Shown piece by piece: positions 22,561-34,924 of a DNA stretch of 64,000 nt. Under the pieces are notes generated by a model. The model was not told the origin of the DNA and ran no database searches. It saw only the letters and a program-made list of their open reading frames with translations. Made by a program: the position numbers and the translations under genes. The stretch is taken from positions 163,903,270-163,967,269 of the forward strand of contig NC_089220.1 of the NCBI RefSeq assembly GCF_963924675.1, written 5' to 3'. The stretch comes from Phocoena phocoena (lineage: Eukaryota; Chordata; Mammalia; Artiodactyla; Phocoenidae). The stretch's first letter is position 1; every line of letters starts with the position of its first letter.

Positions 22561-23899
22561 AATTCAGTAATCTGATCAGCAGACCACTCTAGTTACCAAT
22601 GCATATTTTCTGTCCCCATAGACAAGTCTCTAGGAATCCTTAAATTTACACAAGTATGTCAAAGATATCCACTTCAATTTAGACAGTCTCTAAATAATCT
22701 AGCATTTGAGGTTTTCCCCACCTTCCATTGGCTCTAGAAATCTCAGCTCCCCAAAGCCCCTTTTTTAATCCTATTTTACACCAAATGACAGCTGCAGTGA
22801 CTTCCAGAGTTCAAATCAGTACACATATCATACTACTATGGAAATCCACAGTTCAGCATATTTGGTGAGCTCATTACACAATAAAACTTGATGTCAGAGA
22901 TTAAAGTCTGTTTCCCAGTAGATAAAAATTGGTTTGACAATATGCAAACCAACAGTTTGTTCAATATGATGTATATGGCAAATTTTGCTTCTGAAGTCAA
23001 AACGTTTTCATTTTTATTAATCTTTGGTTATAAAAGCAACAAATTCACAATTCTGTTTTTTGCCTGAAAATAATACAGAGAGGTAGTGAGTGGTTTTTCT
23101 TTTTTATAGTTTATATTAACTAACTTAAAACTCCTAAATGTGAAATCTGTCAACTTGCCCAGAGTCTAATAATATTCTCAATATTGGCAATTTTTCCAAC
23201 ATAATTCTTTACAGAAAGGAAAAAGAAATCCAGTTGTAATCTTTTCTTTCTCTCTTCCTCCCTTCCTTCCTTCCTTCCTTTCTTTCTTCTTTCTCTTCTT
23301 TTCAATTAACATTTAGTGCCCACTATGTGCCCCCCCCGAACCAGGCACTACACAAACAGTAGTGAACGTAACATAGTCATAGCTCTGGTCATGGAGACAG
23401 ATATAAACCAGAGATTGTAAACTGGCAGCTTTCAGATGTATCATGACCCACAAATGAATTTTGTTTGGCCCACACCATGTCTTTTTTCAACTGAATTATT
23501 TACCTACATTTTAAGGCCGGGACATTTCCCACAAAAAGTCAGAGTTCTGGGTTATATGAAAAATTGGAAAATCCAGTCTCATTGAGCCCCTTGCTCCCTC
23601 AAAGGAACAACTAGCAGATCCAAGCAGGAACTGCCCTGGTTGGATACATGGAGTTCTTCCCAGCCCTCACACAATCTCCCTCAGCACTGTTTGCAAATGC
23701 TATGTTAACAGTCACAAAATAATAAATGCACAGTTACCAATAGCAGCGAATGCTATAAAGGGAAAATACAGAGCTTTATTCTCAAGAGAATGTAAGAGGG
23801 GGACTAGTTTAGATTGAGGGTCAATCATCATCTCTTTAAGGACATCACATTCTTAACTTTCCTCAGTATTGACACTCACCTCTTATGAAGTATTTATCC
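22561..23899. other. Unassigned intergenic sequence with a (TTCC)n-rich tract
   Basis: A pyrimidine tract at about 23251-23301 contains 'ccttccttccttccttcctt'. Nearby 'gtgcccactatgtgccccc' recalls an old LINE/MIR trace. No gene is visible. Confidence 0.6.
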
Positions 23900-24095
23900 A
23901 AATAATATTTACCATTTATTGAGAGTCTACTGGTGCCAGGTACCTTATTTAATTCTCACAGAAACAATTTTGCATCATCCCCATTTTGCTAATGAAACAC
24001 CTATGAAATACATGAGTTTCAAGAAGGTCAAACGATTAGCCCAAATATATAGAACCAGAAGGGGGAAACCTGAAGTCAGAACCAAATCCTGATTA
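23900..24095 (-). mobile_element. MIR SINE
   Basis: The plus strand shows 'ttattgagagtctactggtg', 'ccaggtaccttatttaattc', 'ccccattttgctaatgaaac' and 'aaggtcaaacgattagccca', a MIR read in reverse. Confidence 0.8.
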
Positions 24096-24598
24096 AGTCC
24101 AAATTATATGTTCATTCCAGTAAAAAGAGCTGTTTCAAATAAGTCCCATTTCCAATTCCAAAAGTCCATTCTTCTCTGCTCTTCCTAAAACACATGGCCA
24201 AGAATTTTCAATATGGAGCACCCTTGATTTTTCCTTACGATGAGTCTGGGTTTATTCTCCGATTATTCCTCTACTTACACGTGGAGTGGGGCAGAGTCAC
24301 CATTTGAGACAGCTGGTTCTGCAGCTGAGGTCCAGAATCTCTGGCCAGATCTTGGGACCTGCTGGTGCTTTGGATGATCCTAACTTGAGCCAGGTTTATC
24401 AGGCCAGGCGCCTGCTTGCCTACCATGTTGGTGGGGATTTCCTGCCCCCACCAATCATCTGGAACTTCCCATGTCCATACCCAGAGAGCTTAAATTTTGT
24501 TTTCCCCTTATCACTTAACAGGTTGTGTGAACATCTCACCAAATTCTGTTCTGATCTTTTAGGCTTTACTCTCAAACCTCTGGGTCAGTTTGATGTTG
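24096..24598. other. Unassigned intergenic sequence
   Basis: Part of the open frame at 24286-24846 lies here, but its 3' half is SINE sequence and the 5' half has no recognisable domain. Confidence 0.4.
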
Positions 24599-24613
24599 CT
24601 GCATCTTTCTTTC

Positions 24614-24819
24614 TCTTTTTTTTTTTTTGCGGTAAGTGGGCCTCTCACTGTTGTGGCCTCTCCCGTTGCGGAACACAGGCTCCGGACGCGCAGGCTCAGC
24701 GGCCATGGCTCACAGGCCCAGCCGCTCTGCGGCATGTGGGATCTTCCCGGACCAGGGCACGAACCTGTGTCCCCTGCATCAGCAGGCAGACTCAACCACT
24801 GCTCCACCAGGGAAGCCCA
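24614..24819 (-). mobile_element. CHR-type SINE, short form
   Basis: 'gcggtaagtgggcctctcac' through 'ctccaccagggaagccc'. TSD ctgc(a/g)tctttctttc lies at 24599-24613 and 24820-24834. Confidence 0.95.
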
Positions 24820-24834
24820 CTGCGTCTTTCTTTC

Positions 24835-26052
24835 TTCTTATTATGAGAAATTTTTGACCGTTAAAATTCCTTATCATGCCACCTATTCCAAATTCTCCTC
24901 CAACTCATCCAAGATCCCAATTAAATAGTATTAGCAAGTAATTTCCCAAGGCATCACTGTGTTCCTACCACCTCTATCATTCAATTCAAGTACAATACTC
25001 AATTAAAGTAATGACATATGATATTTTGAAAGTAAAACCAATAAAAAAGGAAGATACAGTGTTTTTTGTTTTGTTTTGGGGAGTTTTGTTTTGTTTTGTT
25101 TTTATTTGTTTGTTTGTTTTTTGGTCCGAGGATACAAGGCAAAAATCTATGTATTTTAGGTTTTGAAGAAAGTAGAATCTGAGTATTTATGGCATGATCT
25201 ATACCTTAGCTTCGTAACACTATATTCCTCACCTGCAAGATATTTCTGTATTTTTAGGCCTTATTTTCCATTAATAAATTTGCTTTTCTAGTCAACTCGA
25301 CGACTGAGCCAATGTAAGAAATCCTTCCACTTCAACCTCATAGGAATGCTGTATTAATGTTTTATTATGTTAAGACATAAATGAGCTTGAAATCAAGAAG
25401 TGAAACTCTTAGGAATGCAGCAAAATTTAGGATGGTAACTAAGTCAAAATGCTCACAGGGGAATCAGTTGAATATAAGCCTTAACAGCTGGAGTTTGTGA
25501 CATTAACATCTATGTGAGGATGGGAGTATAGGACTCTAGGTCAAGCCAGGACTCACACAGGGCTGGCCCTTGTGAAATGGAGCCTAGAAAAACTTGGCCC
25601 ACCCATTTGAGGAAGCAGCAAGGAAACTTGCTGTTACCATGAATAGAAAAACAGTCACTGGAGAGAAATCCGAAACCCAGGCCTTTGCCATGTGCAGAAA
25701 TGAGGTTGGAATTCACACTCTTTGCATGATACTGGGACCTCAAGGCTGAAAAATTAACGTATAAACTGGTTTGACACTATGGAACCCACAGGTCCCCAGT
25801 CAAGGGGAAAAGCAAAACCATTCTGTAGGAATACTCCAACAACCTAACGCTCAAGAGACTTTCATAGAAAACAGAGCAACCCCTGCTGAAATAACTTCAC
25901 AGTAAAAATCAGAAACCACACCAGAAAATAAACCACTGAGGAAAAGTCAGCAGACAGGACAAAGGTGATCCTTTATACCCAAGAACTGATTTTAGTAAAA
26001 CTATTAGGAAGAGAGTTTAAAGTAAGTATGTTAAAAACGTCTGGGGAGATAG
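24835..26052. other. Unassigned intergenic sequence with a (TTTTG)n tract
   Basis: At about 25061-25122 repeated 'gttttgttttg' and 'gtttgtttgttt' units form a low-complexity tract. There is no gene; the frame at 25510-25743 has no motif. Confidence 0.55.
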
Positions 26053-26575
26053 TGTAGGGGTAGAAAAATCTCTTCCTCTACCCATAATAGGTTCTCCAGC
26101 TGGGGCCCTGTAAATTGGAGGGACAAAAGACTCATAAGAGCAAACAATACAAATTTATTTACTATAAGATTTACATGACACAGGAGCCTTCATAAGGAAA
26201 TGGAAATCCAAAGAAGTGGTTAAACCTGAGCCTTTTTATAACTAAGTTTGATGAAGAGTGTAACCTTGTAGAAAAATTGATAGGACAAAAGGATACAAGC
26301 TAAAGGTAGAAAACTGGGGAAACAGCAAGGCTTGATCTTCAAATCCTTCTCACAGCCCCTCTGTCTTGGGAGATAAGGATGGTCCTTTCCTCTGGGAATG
26401 GGGAGGACATCTCTCACATGAGGATCTCAAAACGCGCTTCAGCGGAGATGGAGAGGTCAGAGAATACTTCCTGCATCTTCTGTTCCTCAAATTTCTTCAG
26501 CTGAAAATATTCCATATGCCAAGGTGCCATTTTTTTTTTTTTTTTGCCATTTTTTTAAGGTAGCATGTTTTGAAC
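26053..26575 (-). mobile_element. ERV-type LTR, copy B
   Basis: It aligns by eye with copy A (3956-4448): both share 'atctcttcctctac', 'ctggggccctgta', 'aggtttgatgaaga'-like text, 'gataggacaaaagga' and 'catgaggatctca'. A T-run with a duplicated 'gccattttttt' (about 26526-26561) breaks its 5' end. Confidence 0.65.
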
Positions 26576-26654
26576 ACTGTCACTGGGAATCAGTACAAAA
26601 TGAGGAAATGGGACTCTCTGACCTTTATGTTCCCCTCTTTCAGCACCAACATTA

Positions 26655-26860
26655 CAGTTGCCCGACCCCACCTTCCACCCGTAGGTTCCGCATCCACGGA
26701 TTCCACCAACCACAGATCAATTTAGAGCAAAATCAGTGCAAGGTTGATGGAATCCGGGATGTGGAACCCAAGGATTTAGAGCGCCAACTGTACTAGGCCA
26801 TTTTATATAAGGAACTTTCGAATTCAGAGTCTGGTATCCGAGGGAGTCCTGGAACCTATC
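26655..26860. mobile_element. Tigger/MER2-like DNA transposon remnant (non-autonomous)
   Basis: 'gtaggttccgcatccacgga', then 'ttccaccaaccacagatcaa', and at the other end 'ggtatccgagggagtcctgg' and 'aacctatctcc'. These are the two ends of a TcMar-Tigger-type short element. Confidence 0.65.
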
Positions 26861-26861
26861 T

Positions 26862-26889
26862 CCACCCCCACCCCCACCCCCACCCCCCC
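26862..26889. repeat. (CCCCCA)n microsatellite
   Basis: About four to five units of a hexamer, C-rich on the plus strand, directly after the Tigger-like remnant. Confidence 0.9.
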
Positions 26890-27842
26890 GTGGATATGCA
26901 GAGCCGGCTCTGTTGGATTCTGTATGCAGTGAGCACCAATCTTAATCTACAGTCTCAGGCAATTTTGAGTCCTCATTCCATTAGTCTGACAAGGAATGTT
27001 AACTTTTGTGGATTTCCCATCCCCTTCCCTGTCATGTCAAAATGCCAGGGAACTTTCTACCAAAGCACTAGAAAAGCAAATCATTCCTCAGATCATTTGA
27101 TATAGATTTTACAACATTCCATTTGCTCAATAAATACTTGTTGATCTATTGATTTATGAAAAACACCTAGAAAGTGGTTTTATCTGTAGCCCACCACATT
27201 CTTAAAATGATCGGAATAACAAAGATATCTATACTAAAGCTTTAAAACACAAAGAAAATCAGAATCATGAGAGGGAAATAAAAAGAAAAAATGTTTCTAA
27301 GAATTGAGAACAGCCTTTTGTTCTAAGCACCCAAGTAGCCAAGGCAAGGAGGAAATGTGGGAGTCTATAGTTTATGCTATCAGAAAAGAAAAAATAACAC
27401 TACTCCTTAATGGAAAGAATGTTTTACTTTACTTATCAATTAAGTTGAGTCTCCTGGGGACAAAAATATTTAAATTATGAGAGACTAGCTGCTTAATGGT
27501 GTACAGAATGAGATAAAAAAGATACTGAAGCTAAAACTGTGATAAAGTTCTTCCAGATTCATGAAAAGTAGAAAAAAAAATACGGTGTGTTGTTTGTTAA
27601 AGCAGTTTTGAGAAGCACAGGAAAAATTTGTATGTGGTAGTTTAGTCATTTTATTCCCACTTACAGCTGTTACAGAAATTGGAGACTTTAAGAATAGATA
27701 TATATTTAAGGATGAATAACACTGCCATTTAGTAAATTATCACTGCTATTAATGCAAGTCAATTGAAATTGTTCCTTAAAAGTCTGAGCTAACCTAAGTC
27801 ATATCAGAAATAATATGGAAGCATTAACAAAATCAAAAGACA
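26890..27842. other. Unassigned intergenic sequence
   Basis: 'tgctcaataaatacttgttg' at about 27125 may be an L2/MIR end. Otherwise it is AT-rich with no supported feature. Confidence 0.45.
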
Positions 27843-28068
27843 GGGGCTTCCCTGGTGGCGCAGTGGTTGAGAGTCCGCCTGCCAATGCAGGGGCTGCGGG
27901 TTTGTGCCCCGGTCTGGGAAGATCCCACATGCGGCGGAGCGGCTGGGCCCCTGAGCCAAGGCCGCTGAGCCTGCGCATCTGGAGCCTGCGCGTCTGGAGC
28001 CTGTGCTCCGCAACCGGAGAGGCCACAGCAGTGAGAGGCCCGCGTAACGCAAAAAAAAAAAAAAAAAA
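27843..28068 (+). mobile_element. CHR-type SINE, short form with internal duplication
   Basis: TSD aaaatcaaaag(a/g)ca flanks it. The block 'ctgcgc(a/g)tctggagc' occurs twice in tandem, making this copy longer than its relatives. Confidence 0.95.
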
Positions 28069-28082
28069 AAAATCAAAAGGCA

Positions 28083-29478
28083 AATTTTGTCAGTTGGTAA
28101 CATCAAATCAAGCAAGCAATTTTCAAGGCTCAGAAATGTTACGGACCTAGCATAAACCTAGTTCAAGAGCAAATGATGTAGGGAATTAATGGCTGAACCA
28201 GAACTAGCACCATTGAGACCTGCCAGGCTAACTCCTAAGGATGATGTAGTGTCTTTTGGAAAAAAAAAAAAAAAGGAGAAAGGTATAGAATTGTGTTAAA
28301 AACTGCTCTCCCACGATCACCTTGTAAGAAAAAGGAACTGCCTGTTGACTGAATAAAATATATCTAAGAACACCTATCACTTCAATGACGAGACAAACAA
28401 CAGTAATAATAATTAAATTGTATGCATGTGAATTTTAGAGAAACAAGGTTAACCAGCCTTAATCTTGTTCTAATGTTAGCCTGTGGGGCAGGTTTAAACA
28501 CTAAGCTCTTCCAGAGCCACATAAGCTGCTCAGGGCCCCAGGGTGACTTGACTGCATTGTTACTGTGATGAATAAATAGCACCCTTCTGACCTGAAAGAG
28601 TTAATATGGTTCCCCTCCCCCAAATGTATTACTAGGGAGCTCTCTGAGATATTATTTGGTGCTGGAAGGAAAAAGGCCCATTTGTCCCAAGGTTTTTTTT
28701 CCTCATGAAGCGCAGCAAAGACCCCTTCTTCTGTCTACGTCCAACCCCCGCTCCTGCCTACCCTACAAACCATATTTTGTAAACCAAATTTTCAAACTGT
28801 AAGACTGGTTTTTCTCATGAGGCAAAGGAAAAAAACCTCTGTGATTAATGCTTGAGCTAAAAGCATAGAATGTAAAATGGGAAGATTATTTATGGTTCTT
28901 CTCTTCAGGAGCTAATAGAGTCAGACGTTAGCCTAAAAGGTTGGAAATCCTGCGGTGGGATTTTTTTTTTTTTTTCCAACAGATAAAAGTGGCTTCTAGA
29001 AACAGCATAAATACTGTCTGCAGCAAGCCATAAGCACTAATAATTTTGCTGTAAGTGCTCAGTCAAAGGGAGATGAACATGTTAAATGTTATTTAAAAAT
29101 GGACAGCATATTATCTTGAAAGCCACAGTGAAATACCTAAGTGGCAAGCATTGCTTTCAGTGCCATGTTTTAAGATGGACGGTGGTTGGAGGGATTTACC
29201 AGGCCACTCTTCCATATAGTCAAATCACATTCAGTAGCTCAAAATGTAATGTGGACTGAATTTTCCATTTCCAGTTATATTTTCCCCAAGGCTGTTTAAA
29301 TTTCTTTTTTCCTGAACTGCTCATTCTTCTTCAGTTAGTTCTGTTTAAAAGAACTGCTTTGCTAATTACCTAAGGTAGGCAAGTGAGCATGAAACTTGAT
29401 TTCACTACCTAGGACAGTGTTAAAATTTAATTTGGCAGAGAAGAGTTTTATTTGTTTTAATACGTTATTTCCAGTGAA
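28083..29478. other. Unassigned, largely unique-looking intergenic sequence
   Basis: This is about 1.4 kb without a nameable repeat, with A-runs at 28260 and a T-run at 28962. No gene was seen. It could hold conserved non-coding sequence, but that cannot be judged from one genome. Confidence 0.4.
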
Positions 29479-29496
29479 AAGCACTTTGCATTTTTT

Positions 29497-29754
29497 AAAA
29501 TTTATTTATTTATTTTGGTCTTAGTTGCAGCAGGCGGGCTCCTTAGTTGTGGCTTGCCAGCTCCTTTAGTTGCAGCACACGTCTTAGTTATGGCACATGT
29601 GCTCCTTAGTTGCAGCTCACAGGCTCCTTAGTTGTGACATGCAAACTCTTAGTTGTGGCATGCATGTGGAATCTAGTTCTCTGACCAGGGATCAAACCCG
29701 TGTCCTCTGCATTGGAAGGCAGATTCTTAACCACTGCACCACCAGGGAAGTCCC
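29497..29754 (-). mobile_element. CHR-2-like SINE with expanded internal units
   Basis: The minus-strand copy contains four related 'ctcctt(t)agttg'-type units between 29539 and 29640. It ends 'caccaccagggaagtccc'. TSD aagc(a/t)(c/t)tttgcattttt lies at 29479-29496 and 29755-29771. Confidence 0.92.
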
Positions 29755-29771
29755 AAGCTTTTTGCATTTTT

Positions 29772-30420
29772 GTTCCCTTTTTAAAAATCAGGAACACCAA
29801 AAGTTTCCTCTTCTTTAGTGGTGTTCTTTAAAAAGAAAAAGGATTTAATGAAATACTGGAGACAAATAAGGAAATAACAATTTGGAAATTAAAAGGCCTG
29901 AGGTGAAATGCTAAGACAAATATATTGCCTCTTTATAATAAAAGAGACTTCCACAAACAGATGTGCTGGTTGTCAGTAAGCCAACAATTGCTTACTGGTC
30001 TAATTTTGGGGGTGATTAAAACATTCATAATGCACAGAAACAGCACTGTTACCAAGTGATTCCACAGGTGATTTTGGTCAAAGGAGCCAATGTATCACAG
30101 CACCCTGGAGGGACAGACAGCTCCAGAGGCGTCCTACCTTCATGTGGGTGGAAATAGTCTAGACGTGGGCCAATGTAAGAGGAGTACTCCAGATCAGGCT
30201 CCCTAAATATGTTCAGAGTGTTGTGCAAACGTGTATTGACATGAAAGCAGTTCATGAATCCCCACTGTTCAATTCCTTAACAGAAGAAAAAAAAAAAACT
30301 GAAGCAAATAAAGCATAGATTGATAGATTATAGATCTAGATCAGTCCAATTCTAACAGGAAATAGATATCACTCTCAAACTGGATAATTAAATGTTAATG
30401 AAAGGACTATTTATAAAGGT
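29772..30420. other. Unassigned intergenic sequence
   Basis: No supported gene or repeat was seen. Confidence 0.45.
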
Positions 30421-30845
30421 GCTGTATTTGTTTGCTAGGGCCACTGTTACAAAGTACCACAGACAGGATGGCTTGAACAACAGAATTTTATTGTTTATAC
30501 AGTTCTGGAGGCTGGAAGTCCAAAATCAAGGTGTCGGCAAGGTTGATTTCCTCTGAGGACTGTGCAGGGAGGGTCTGTTCCAGGCCTGTCTCCTTGACTT
30601 GTCGATGGCCCTCTACTCCCTGTGTCTTCACATCTTCTTCCCTCTGTGTGTCTGTCTCTGTGTCCAAATTTCTCCTTTTTACAAGGACACCAGTCATATT
30701 GGATCAGGGCCCACCCTGATGACCTCACTTTAATTTGATTCTCTCTGTAAAGATCCAATCTTCAAATAAGATCACATTCTGAGGCCCTGGGGGTTAGGAG
30801 TTCAACGTAAGAATTTTGAAAGGACATCACTGAACCCATAACAGC
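30421..30845 (-). mobile_element. MLT1-type MaLR LTR
   Basis: The plus strand is a textbook reversed MLT1: 'gctgtatttgtttgctaggg', 'cagttctggaggctggaagt', 'aaggacaccagtcatattgg', 'cagggcccaccctgatgacc', then 'gggggttaggagttcaac' and 'cccataaca'. It is nearly full length. Confidence 0.9.
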
Positions 30846-32442
30846 TGTGTACAGCATTTGAGGAAGCCGCCAAGGGATAGCGCAGTATCCTGGGACTAAT
30901 CACAGCAGAAAGCTATCTCGACCTTAGGTGTGAAGAGATTATCAGAACCCAGAGAGAGAGGAGCTAGGTGGAGATGACTATCGTACAGGAACCAGGGCTT
31001 TGAGTAAAAGGATTTAGCCAACAAGCAGCCTGGATAGAGCTGGAGAGTGGAGAGAATAAACGCCCTGACCTCACCCACCTCCCACCTTCCACCTCCCCCT
31101 GCAGGTTCCTCCCATGAGCCAAACCAGGTGGAAGCCAGAGAACAAGGCAGTGGATCAGTCCAGACTGGCCAGCCTCCTGGGGCCCTCTGCAGGGCTGCAT
31201 AAAGGTAAAGAATGAACCTGGAGTGATAAGCAGAAGATAACTAGTAGATTGTCTATTAAAACTCATAAAACCAGCTAGTGGATATGCAAGAGTTCCTTAT
31301 GTTTTTCTGTATATATTTGAAATAATTCACAGTAAAAATCTTAAAAGAAACTTATAGTATATTGTTATATGGCGAAAAAAATACACATAATATTATCACT
31401 ACCCATGTTCTGAAGGATATACTCAAAAATGCAACCATGTTTATCTCGAGATTGGGGGTTAAGGATAGTTTTTACTTTTATTTTCTTTTATTATTTTGGT
31501 ATTACGAAGATTTTTACAGGGATGGAGAGTACCAGGAAAATAACACTGCCAGCAACCGTAAGGGATGTAGTAAGAGGGAGTAGCATCTCTTTGAGTAAAT
31601 AGAGGAAGACTTCTGGAAAGAGGCTTAGAGTACAGGAGGGTTTGCTTATGATGGAAGAGATTCCAGAGACCAGTGTACAACATTTGGAAGATGAATGGGG
31701 AAAAGAGAATGTGTAATATTATGGACCTCAAACCATAGGAGAAGACGATACAAGGGGCTTGCATTTTGGGCGGTGGGCAAACGTTCAGGGGGTTATATAT
31801 TGAGGCAGTGAAGAATTAACTACCTTCCATGTTTTAAATAGAACTCTGATGAAAGTTATTTTTAAACTCCAAGTGTCAGAAGCCTGACCACACTAGCAAT
31901 CAGCAGTCTTTGTAGGACTCTATCCGGCATGTGTGTGAAAATCTCTTACGAAGCCTTCCAAAAAAAAACCTTTCCCATGGAGCGCCAGAACACTCAGGCC
32001 TACTTTGATGGGGTATGAACATAACTGAGATCAGTTCTTGGAGTCACCGTCATAAGATTTCCTATATGACTTCTGCAGTGTCGTGGTAGGATCTCTGTTT
32101 TTACATTGCTGAACAGATGTAAAGTTTGAACTTCAGTGTAAAGGTTACAGCATAAATTCCATATGCCTTTGTCAGTTCTAAGACATGGTAAATAAAGCAA
32201 AAACCCAGCATCTACACATATGCTATAAAAGTCTCATATCAATTTTCATCAGCAGACTAAGAGTAACGTACCAAGCATGTGCAAACATGTAATATTAGAG
32301 CTTTCCAACTAAAAAAAAATACTCAGCTTTTTCTCAAGCTAACAGTGATTGTATTCCTCAGAGAGCCATGACTATGTAAAGTTTGAAGTTTTTATGTCCA
32401 ACTGTTCTTAAAGTTATTTGAGGGCAGAAGAAGGTCACCAGG
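30846..32442. other. Unassigned intergenic sequence
   Basis: 'tttgaaataattcacagtaa' at about 31317 looks like an old L1 tail. Overlapping frames at 30896-31764 have no recognised domain. Confidence 0.4.
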
Positions 32443-32795
32443 ATTTTTTTTTTTTTTAATAAATTTATTTATTTATTTATTTTTGGCTGCATTGGGTCTT
32501 TGTTGCTGTTTGCAGGCTTTTCTCTGGTTGCAGCGAGCGGGAACTACTCTTCCTTGAGGTGCACAGCCTTCTCATGGTGGTGGCTTCTCTTGTTGCGGAG
32601 CACAGGCTATAGGCGCGCGGGCTTCAGTAGTTGTGGCTCGAGGGCTCTAGAGCGCAGGCTCAGTAGTTGTGGCGCACGGGCTTAGTTGCTCCGCGGCATG
32701 TGGGATCTTCCCAGACCGGGGCACGAACCCGGGCACGAACCCGCGTACCCTGCATCGGCAGGTGGACTCTCAACCACTGAGCCACCAGGGAAGCC
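32443..32795 (-). mobile_element. CHR-type SINE, long form with 13-bp duplication
   Basis: It runs from a T-run and (attt)n to 'gccaccagggaagccc'. 'gggcacgaaccc(g)' is repeated in tandem at 32719-32743. The probable TSD is 'tcac(c/g)(a/g)gg'. Confidence 0.93.
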
Positions 32796-33153
32796 CTCAC
32801 GGGGCTCTTTAATCCATAGGTATAACTGTGTTTTCACTTCTATAACTGCCTATGTGTTCTCACTTCCCTCCGTATTCATCTTAGATGTTATGATCCAGCA
32901 TTCCTCCCCTGAAAATACACTTAACCCCTTTGCACCTCTCTTTCTTCTCTGCATTTGCCTGGAAAACCCCAGCCCTGACTAGACTCCTACGTCTATACCC
33001 CGTGACTGCATGTCAGCAGCTTCAGAATCATGCTGATTGTCGCCACATTAAATTAATGACTACAAATCCCAGGTACAGAATTAACACTGCCAGACCACCC
33101 TACTATACCTCCTGGCAAATTCCCTTACCCATTCTTGAAAAGGATTACTCTAG
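32796..33153. other. Unassigned intergenic sequence
   Basis: No supported gene or repeat was seen. Confidence 0.45.
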
Positions 33154-33272
33154 GGAATTCCCTGGCGGTCCAGTGGTCAGGACTTGGCACTTTCACTGCC
33201 GAGGGCCCGGGTTCAATCCCTGGTCAGGGAACTAAGATCCCACAAGCTACACAGTGGGACCAAAAAAAAAAA
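33154..33272 (+). mobile_element. CHR-2-like SINE, very short form
   Basis: 'gggaattccctggcggtcca' to 'cacagtgggacc' plus poly-A. The TSD aggattactctag / aggactactttag flanks it. Confidence 0.92.
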
Positions 33273-33354
33273 AAAGGACTACTTTAGACTCCTTTGCTTC
33301 CCTAACATAGTGTTTTAGGTCACCTATACTTCAATTTAAAAAAGGAAAGAATGT

Positions 33355-33600
33355 GGGGGAGGATAAATTAGGAGGTTGGGATTAACATATACACACTACT
33401 ATATATAAAATAGATAATCAACAAGGACCTACTGTAGAGCACAGGGAACTCTATTCAATACTCTGTAATATCCTAAATGGGAAAAGAATCTGAAAAAGAA
33501 TAGATACATGTATATGTATAACAATCACTTTGCTGTACACCTGAAACTAACACAACGTTGTAAATCAACTATACTCCAATATAAATTTTTTTTTAATTTT
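33355..33600 (+). mobile_element. 5'-truncated L1, 3' UTR only
   Basis: 'gagcacagggaactctattc', 'caatactctgtaatatccta', then 'tgctgtacacctgaaactaa' and 'ctatactccaatataaattt' plus a T/A-rich tail. It is the same L1 3' end as at position 1. Confidence 0.88.
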
Positions 33601-33832
33601 AATATATAAATAAAAAGCACAAATTAAGGCAAAAAAAAAACTATTTCCGGTATATCACAGGATCAAGAAAATAAATAGTTACATTACTGTTGTTTGGTAC
33701 CAAGATTTTCAGCATGAGTAAAAAAAAAAAAGATAGCATAAAATAAAAGAAGAAATAAATATCCTGAACTTGTTAAATTTTAATTGGAAATATCAACATG
33801 AACTTGATTTTTAAACCTATCTGTCTATCTAT

Positions 33833-34352
33833 TGAAGGGTAGCAGAATATGCCACCCCAAAATATGCCACTTTAACATAAGCATTATTTTGAGCTGAAAG
33901 CAACTGAAAAGAAGCAGATACAAGAAAAGCTCCCTACCCTCCCTCTAAGACAGGACATAAATTTACAAAGGGGGCCCTCCTCTCTTCTCTATCAAGAAGG
34001 ACAAAGGTTGATCCTGGAGGCAACTTTAGCCCCTCATTAATGGAGGAGGCACCGACTTAAATCTGAATAACAAATTGTACTCCTGTTTACCATGCTCTTC
34101 CTTGTAACCTCCCCATAACTGGTCTCCCCCACACCTTTATTTCTTTTGTCTTTAGCTGAAGATGGTATTTAAGCTGGAGGTCTAAGTCACCTCTGAGAGT
34201 TATTCATTTTTCCCCAGGTATTTCCCATGTATATGTGACGTATACACGTTGACAAATTTCTGTTTTTCTCTTTTTAATCTGTCTTTTATTGCAGGGGTCT
34301 CAGCCAAGACACAGAGGGTAGCAGGAAAAATTATTTTTCCTCCCCCATACTA
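33833..34352 (+). mobile_element. ERV-type LTR, copy C (inverse orientation to A and B)
   Basis: It starts near 'gcagaatatgccaccccaaa'. Inside is 'aagatggtatttaagctgga' (TATA-like), then 'ctgtcttttattgcaggggt' and an end '...tttttcctccccca'. Its start and end align with the reverse complements of copies A and B; the middle is more diverged. Confidence 0.65.
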
Positions 34353-34660
34353 CCTATCTATCTATTTCCTAACTCTAGTCACTCAAAGGACCTAGAAGCA
34401 ATCTTAAACCAGTGGCAATGAGTGTGCCTAGTAACCAAATTTTGTGTTCTAAATACCACCCTCCTTTAAATGGGAGCAAGCCTCCTTGGAGAAATAGCTA
34501 ACTCCAAGTCTGAGGCAGGGAATACATGGTAAGGCTGGAATAAGTGCTACTGTATGCTGTGTGCCTGATAAAGTAGAATTCAAGACTTTCCCTGGGAAAA
34601 GAAGCCAATAGCATATGTGCAGTTTGTTGTATGTCAGTTATACCTCAGTAAAGTGTTTTT

Positions 34661-34872
34661 GGTTTTGTTTTTGTTTTTTGCGGTATGCGGGCCTCTCACT
34701 GCTGTGGCCTCTCCCGTTGCGGAGCACAGGCTCCAGACGCGCAGGCCCAGCGGCCATGGCTCACGGGCCCAGCCGCTCCGTGGCATGTGGGATCCTCCCG
34801 GACCGGGGCACGAACCCGTGTCCCTTGCATCGGCAGGCGGACTCTCAACCACTGCGCCACCAGGGAAGCCCG
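34661..34872 (-). mobile_element. CHR-type SINE, short form
   Basis: 'gcggtatgcgggcctctcac' to 'gcgccaccagggaagccc'. TSD (c)a(g/a)taaagt(g/a)ttttt flanks it. Confidence 0.95.
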
Positions 34873-34924
34873 CAATAAAGTATTTTTAATTAGGAGGGAG
34901 GAACAGGAAAATAACTATATAACT

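Noticed and set aside
29497..29754. Possible CRISPR-like regularly spaced units
   Set aside because: The repeated 'ccttagttg' units are part of a SINE body in a mammalian genome; spacing and identity do not fit a CRISPR array.
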